This document shows, one piece after another, positions 61,256 to 64,000 of a DNA stretch of 64,000 nt. Under the pieces are notes generated by a model, which was given only the letters and a program-made list of their open reading frames with translations, searched no databases and had not been told where the DNA came from. The DNA lies in contig NZ_BIME01000010.1 of assembly GCF_004000925.1 (NCBI RefSeq), positions 186,001-250,000 on the forward strand, written 5' to 3'. The stretch comes from Paenibacillus illinoisensis NBRC 15959. Its GTDB lineage: Bacteria; Bacillota; Bacilli; Paenibacillales; Paenibacillaceae. The translations under genes were made by a program, and so were the position numbers. Positions within the stretch are counted from its first letter, which is position 1, and each line of letters opens with the position of its first letter.

Positions 61256-62272
61256 GTGGTCAGTATCAAGGATATCGCCAAAAAGGCGGGGGTTTCAATC
61301 TCCACCGTGTCTTATGCGCTGAATGGCAGTAATAAAGTGACAGATGAGACCAGCTCCAAAATTTTGGCCATTGCCAAAGAGCTGAACTATGTTCCGAACG
61401 CTGCCGCTCGTACGTTGAAGAAAAGGGAGTCCAAAATTCTCGGTGTATTTCTGACAGACTTTAGCGGAGATGTATACGGGGATTTGCTTAGTGGAATGAA
61501 GACAGTTTGCAACGCTCAGGGCTATGACTTGATTGTCTGCAGTGGTAAGCAGTCCCACCGGATGCTTCCGGAGCGAATGATTGATGGGGCGGTTATACTC
61601 GATCATACGTTTGCCAGCGAAGAGCTGCTGCAATATGCCGATCGGGGACATAAAATTGTCGTTCTTGACCGGGAGCTTCATCATCCGAATATCAATCAGG
61701 TACTGCTGGATAACAAGGCAGGAGCTACACTGGCTATGGAACATCTGATTGAGCAAGGACATACGAAGATATATGTCGTAACCGGTCCGGAGGGTTCATT
61801 TGACTCGGCACAGCGGATGAAAGCGGTAAGACAAGTGACCGAGCGGGAAGCAAATGTGGAATGGATCGAGATTGTGGGAGATTTTGAGAAAAGTGGCGGA
61901 GAGCAGGCAGCTGAGTTCATTATTCAAGAGTATACGAGACCGGCTGCAGTATTTTGTCTTAATGATGAGATGGCCATTGGACTGTGTAATCGCTTGGCTG
62001 AAAGTGAGCTGCAGATTGGCCGGGATATTGATGTAATCGGTTTTGACAACATTGAACTGAGCAAATATGTTCAACCAAGGCTGGTCACCATTGATTATTC
62101 CAAAAGGAAGTGGGGTTCCCTTGCAGCGGAGCAGTTAATTAAAATTATTGCCGGTGAACCGGTGGATCATGAACGAATCTACGTTACATTGGTGGAAGGC
62201 GGTTCAGTTTGCAGACAGGTTCCACAAGAAATCTCATTGCCTATTCGTCATGAACGGGTGGTTAACTCTTGA
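61256..62272 (+). CDS. LacI family transcriptional regulator
   Basis: A 338-residue repressor. Helix-turn-helix and hinge at residues 1-60: VSIKDIAKKAGVSISTVSYALNG and YVPNAAARTL. A periplasmic-binding-type effector domain follows (ILGVFLTDFSGDVYGDLLSG, NDEMAIGLCNRL, VIGFDNIELSKYV). It is the last gene of the operon and the natural candidate to bind the operators at 50805 and 50882. GTG 61256 has AGGGGAGCGAAGATT upstream. Sugar or oligosaccharide induction is inferred. Confidence 0.92.
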   Translation: MVSIKDIAKKAGVSISTVSYALNGSNKVTDETSSKILAIAKELNYVPNAAARTLKKRESKILGVFLTDFSGDVYGDLLSGMKTVCNAQGYDLIVCSGKQSHRMLPERMIDGAVILDHTFASEELLQYADRGHKIVVLDRELHHPNINQVLLDNKAGATLAMEHLIEQGHTKIYVVTGPEGSFDSAQRMKAVRQVTEREANVEWIEIVGDFEKSGGEQAAEFIIQEYTRPAAVFCLNDEMAIGLCNRLAESELQIGRDIDVIGFDNIELSKYVQPRLVTIDYSKRKWGSLAAEQLIKIIAGEPVDHERIYVTLVEGGSVCRQVPQEISLPIRHERVVNS

Positions 62273-62340
62273 TGCGAGAGGACGAGCCCGTAAATTGTAT
62301 CATCAGCAATAGCTTCAACAATGTCGATGCTGTACCCCGA

Positions 62341-62388
62341 GAGACAAGGCTTAGAAGAATTACAGCATTCTTTTAAGCCTTGTCTCTT
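62341..62388 (+). terminator. Hairpin after the LacI gene
   Basis: GAGACAAGGCTTA-GAAGAAT pairs with ATTCTTT-TAAGCCTTGTCTC around 6 bases, but the T tract is poor. Confidence 0.7.
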
Positions 62389-62404
62389 GGTATATGAACA
62401 CAAT

Positions 62405-62431
62405 AAAAAAGCCTCTCACAAGGAGAGGCTT
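62405..62431 (-). terminator. Terminator of the 34-residue peptide
   Basis: On the minus strand AGCCTCTC pairs with GAGAGGCT around CTTGT and is followed by a T run. Confidence 0.75.
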
Positions 62432-62436
62432 GGCCA

Positions 62437-62541
62437 TTAAAGGCCCTTGGTTTTGTCGTTGTTGTAGGCTGCAGTGAAAATGCCTGTCATGAACAATGCA
62501 AGTACAATTGCAATAATCCAGAATGTCAATGAGAACGACAT
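62437..62541 (-). CDS. 34-residue single-pass membrane peptide
   Basis: ATG 62541 to TAA 62437-62439 encodes MSFSLTFW, a hydrophobic helix (about residues 5-25) and a polar tail ending NNDKTKGL. AGGAGGTGGCAAGTAT precedes the ATG and a terminator follows at 62405-62431, so the cistron is complete with its own start and end signals. Function unknown; the architecture is that of small regulatory or stress membrane peptides of Gram-positive bacteria. Confidence 0.65.
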   Translation of the reverse strand: MSFSLTFWIIAIVLALFMTGIFTAAYNNDKTKGL

Positions 62542-62619
62542 ATACTTGCCACCTCCTGTACATTTAGCACTTTCTTCTATTATAACCAATAAAGGAAGAA
62601 AAGGAATGCCTATACAGGA

Positions 62620-63684
62620 TCATTTGTAAAATAAAAAGTGAGTAGGGACAGGTCTGAGATTGCCGTCTGATGGATTGTTCACAACCCGATTGTTCAGGAT
62701 TAGCGAGGAGGAGCCGCCGCCATCCAGATTGTAGGCATCCACTACGCCCAGTTTGTATAATCGACCCTGAAGCTCCTCAAGAGTCGCACCAGAGCTTCCG
62801 CTTTCGTTATATCCATCCACGACGATAATAAGCAGCTGATCATCCTTGTAATTGCCAATTACGGTACGCGGAGCCCTCTTGGGCGATGCCTTCCACTTGG
62901 CAGGAATGGCCGTTTTCTTGCCGTTCTGAAGCAGGACAGGTACAAAAGTTGCGCCGAACTGTGGTTTAAGGCGGTCCAGGGAGTTTTTATCAAAAAATTT
63001 GCCGCCTACCAGTTTGCCCGTATCGTTAAGTCCTACAAAAAACAGATCCTTGAAACTGGCTTGGAAGCCGTTCACATATTTACCGTCCATGACCGTTGTG
63101 CTGAGCGGGTATCGTTTGCCACCGCTATCTGCGAATCCGCCTGCATTGATTCCGGCGATCGCACCATTTCGCTTAACGGCCTGCATGGTTGTCTCGGCTT
63201 TTCCTGGTTCACTGCTCATAGCCATTTTCATGGCCGTAGGGTCCTTCAGTTTAACTTTCATCGCGTAACCCTTGTACGTGCCAGGGTTCACTCGATAGAG
63301 TTCAATCGTAAGCCGGTCACTGTTAACCCGCTCAATGGGAACGCCAAGCTTGGACGAAATACGCTGGTTGTATATCGTTTCCGGACGTGCGGCTTGTACC
63401 GACGCGGATTGTACAATGGTAGACATCGTACTGGTCGTACGATTATACAGCTCTGTCGTTCTTTTAATAGAAGAAGAAGTTTGAACGGCAGCTTCCTTGG
63501 CCCCAGTAAGCTCCTGGCGTATAGCCTGGGTCTGGGGAGTAATCGTTTCCTCTGACAGTCCGGAATGAATCACATCCACGGGTTCAAGCGGGGGGCGAAG
63601 CAGCAGCAAACAGATGATCAATCCAATAAAAGGAGCAAGTGCAAGCATAAAAAAACGATTAACCTGTTTTACGGGTGTAATCAT
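62620..63684 (-). CDS. Secreted phosphodiester glycosidase (second copy)
   Basis: A 354-residue protein. N-terminal membrane anchor at about residues 10-30 (FFMLALAPFIGLIICLLLL), then a helical linker, then a NAGPA-type domain with AIAGINAGGFADSGG, VGLNDTGKLVGG and YNLDGGGSSSLILNN (metal/catalytic aspartate). It is paralogous in domain to the gene at 14775 but is membrane-anchored. Its ATG overlaps the stop of the upstream coiled-coil gene by 4 bases. Confidence 0.8.
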   Translation of the reverse strand: MITPVKQVNRFFMLALAPFIGLIICLLLLRPPLEPVDVIHSGLSEETITPQTQAIRQELTGAKEAAVQTSSSIKRTTELYNRTTSTMSTIVQSASVQAARPETIYNQRISSKLGVPIERVNSDRLTIELYRVNPGTYKGYAMKVKLKDPTAMKMAMSSEPGKAETTMQAVKRNGAIAGINAGGFADSGGKRYPLSTTVMDGKYVNGFQASFKDLFFVGLNDTGKLVGGKFFDKNSLDRLKPQFGATFVPVLLQNGKKTAIPAKWKASPKRAPRTVIGNYKDDQLLIIVVDGYNESGSSGATLEELQGRLYKLGVVDAYNLDGGGSSSLILNNRVVNNPSDGNLRPVPTHFLFYK

Positions 63685-64000
63685 TTGAGCAGGTCCATCT
63701 TTTTCTGGAGGGTTTCCAGTTGCTTTTTGACTTCGCTCAGCTGGGTGTATAATTTATTGCTGTTATCCGTTTTGTCGCTTGCATTATCCTTAGTAAACGT
63801 CAGCAGCTCATTGAAGGATTGAACTTGTCCCTGCAGGTCGGCTACTTCCTTCGATATCGTTGTTAGCTGATTTTCGTAGTCCGCTTTTAGCGCGGCAATC
63901 TGCTGCTGATTATGGGCCTGAATCTGACTTAGCATCTGCTTCTGAAGATGGTTACTATAGTAGTAGGTTCCCACAACTCCCAGTGCAATGAGAACAATCC
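63681..64000 (-). CDS. Coiled-coil membrane protein, partial at the window end
   Basis: The frame is open to the window edge; the edge codons continue as IVLIALGVVGTYYYSN, a membrane helix, so the start is beyond 64000. About 95 residues of coiled coil follow (QKQMLSQIQAHNQQQIAAL, KEVADLQGQVQSFNELL, LYTQLSEVKKQLETLQKKM). An internal GTG at 63974 is probably not the true start. Coupled by ATGA overlap to the phosphodiester glycosidase, so the two may form a complex at the membrane. Confidence 0.65.
   Translation of the reverse strand, partial: IVLIALGVVGTYYYSNHLQKQMLSQIQAHNQQQIAALKADYENQLTTISKEVADLQGQVQSFNELLTFTKDNASDKTDNSNKLYTQLSEVKKQLETLQKKMDLLK
63972..64000 (-). other. Window edge inside the coiled-coil gene
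   Basis: No stop lies between 63972 and 64000 in the relevant frame; the gene is incomplete in this window. Confidence 0.7.

Overview
The window looks like chromosome of a low/moderate-GC, spore-forming Bacillota, most likely Paenibacillus. The sequence shows CotF-type coat proteins, a gamma-type SASP behind a sigma-G-like promoter, YtxC behind a sigma-E-like promoter, a Spo0E-like phosphatase, AbrB with a consensus 0A box, an S-box (SAM) riboswitch, a threonine T-box and many intrinsic terminators. The genus is inferred from gene content (LiaFSR, futalosine-pathway MqnC, a large GH94-type phosphorylase) and not from a search. I saw no rRNA, tRNA, IS element, prophage or CRISPR array.

Layout. 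0-5 kb: mutS2, a DUF350 membrane protein, a 26-residue membrane peptide, a zinc-ribbon protein and an MFS transporter. 5-10 kb: FAD oxidoreductase, two coat proteins, an AlaR/AlaT-like pair, a Spo0E-like protein and a lipoprotein. 10-19 kb: CobU-like and PduO-type corrinoid enzymes around a DedA protein, an RluA-family pseudouridine synthase, an ArsC/Spx-fold protein behind a long hairpin leader, a 5'-3' exonuclease, a phosphodiester glycosidase, MOSC, a ROK fructokinase, an HRDC protein and CorA. 20-27.6 kb: S-box-controlled metA-metI-metC, mqnC and an AKR/zinc-ADH pair. 27.7-34.7 kb: YitT, KhtTU potassium/proton antiporter, an unknown small membrane protein, ytxC and T-box-thrS. 34.8-43 kb: 3D-domain protein, gamma-SASP, liaFSR, an HtrA-family protease and an OmpR-type two-component system. 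43-49.6 kb: ispH, aroF, an E. coli-type (GSI-beta) glutamine synthetase behind a perfect GlnR/TnrA box, serC, trmL and abrB.

49.6-62.3 kb is the accessory part: a divergent serine hydrolase, then a seven-gene carbohydrate operon (esterase, two ABC permeases, solute-binding lipoprotein, GH3 beta-glucosidase, about 1,120-residue GH94-type phosphorylase, LacI regulator). Gene content matches, from memory, the beta-1,2-glucooligosaccharide (sophorooligosaccharide) locus of Listeria innocua, with an added cytoplasmic esterase at its head. One strong sigma-A promoter serves it; two near-identical 24-bp inverted repeats lie at the predicted start site and 77 bp downstream, the layout expected for LacI repression. 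Hairpins sit at three internal gene junctions and may grade expression. The window closes with a 34-residue membrane peptide, a second phosphodiester glycosidase and a truncated coiled-coil membrane protein.

Themes linking the genes: sporulation and transition-state control (Spo0E, AbrB, coat, SASP, YtxC), envelope stress (LiaFSR, HtrA plus two-component system), methionine and nitrogen metabolism under RNA or GlnR control, and uptake plus phosphorolysis of a beta-glucan.
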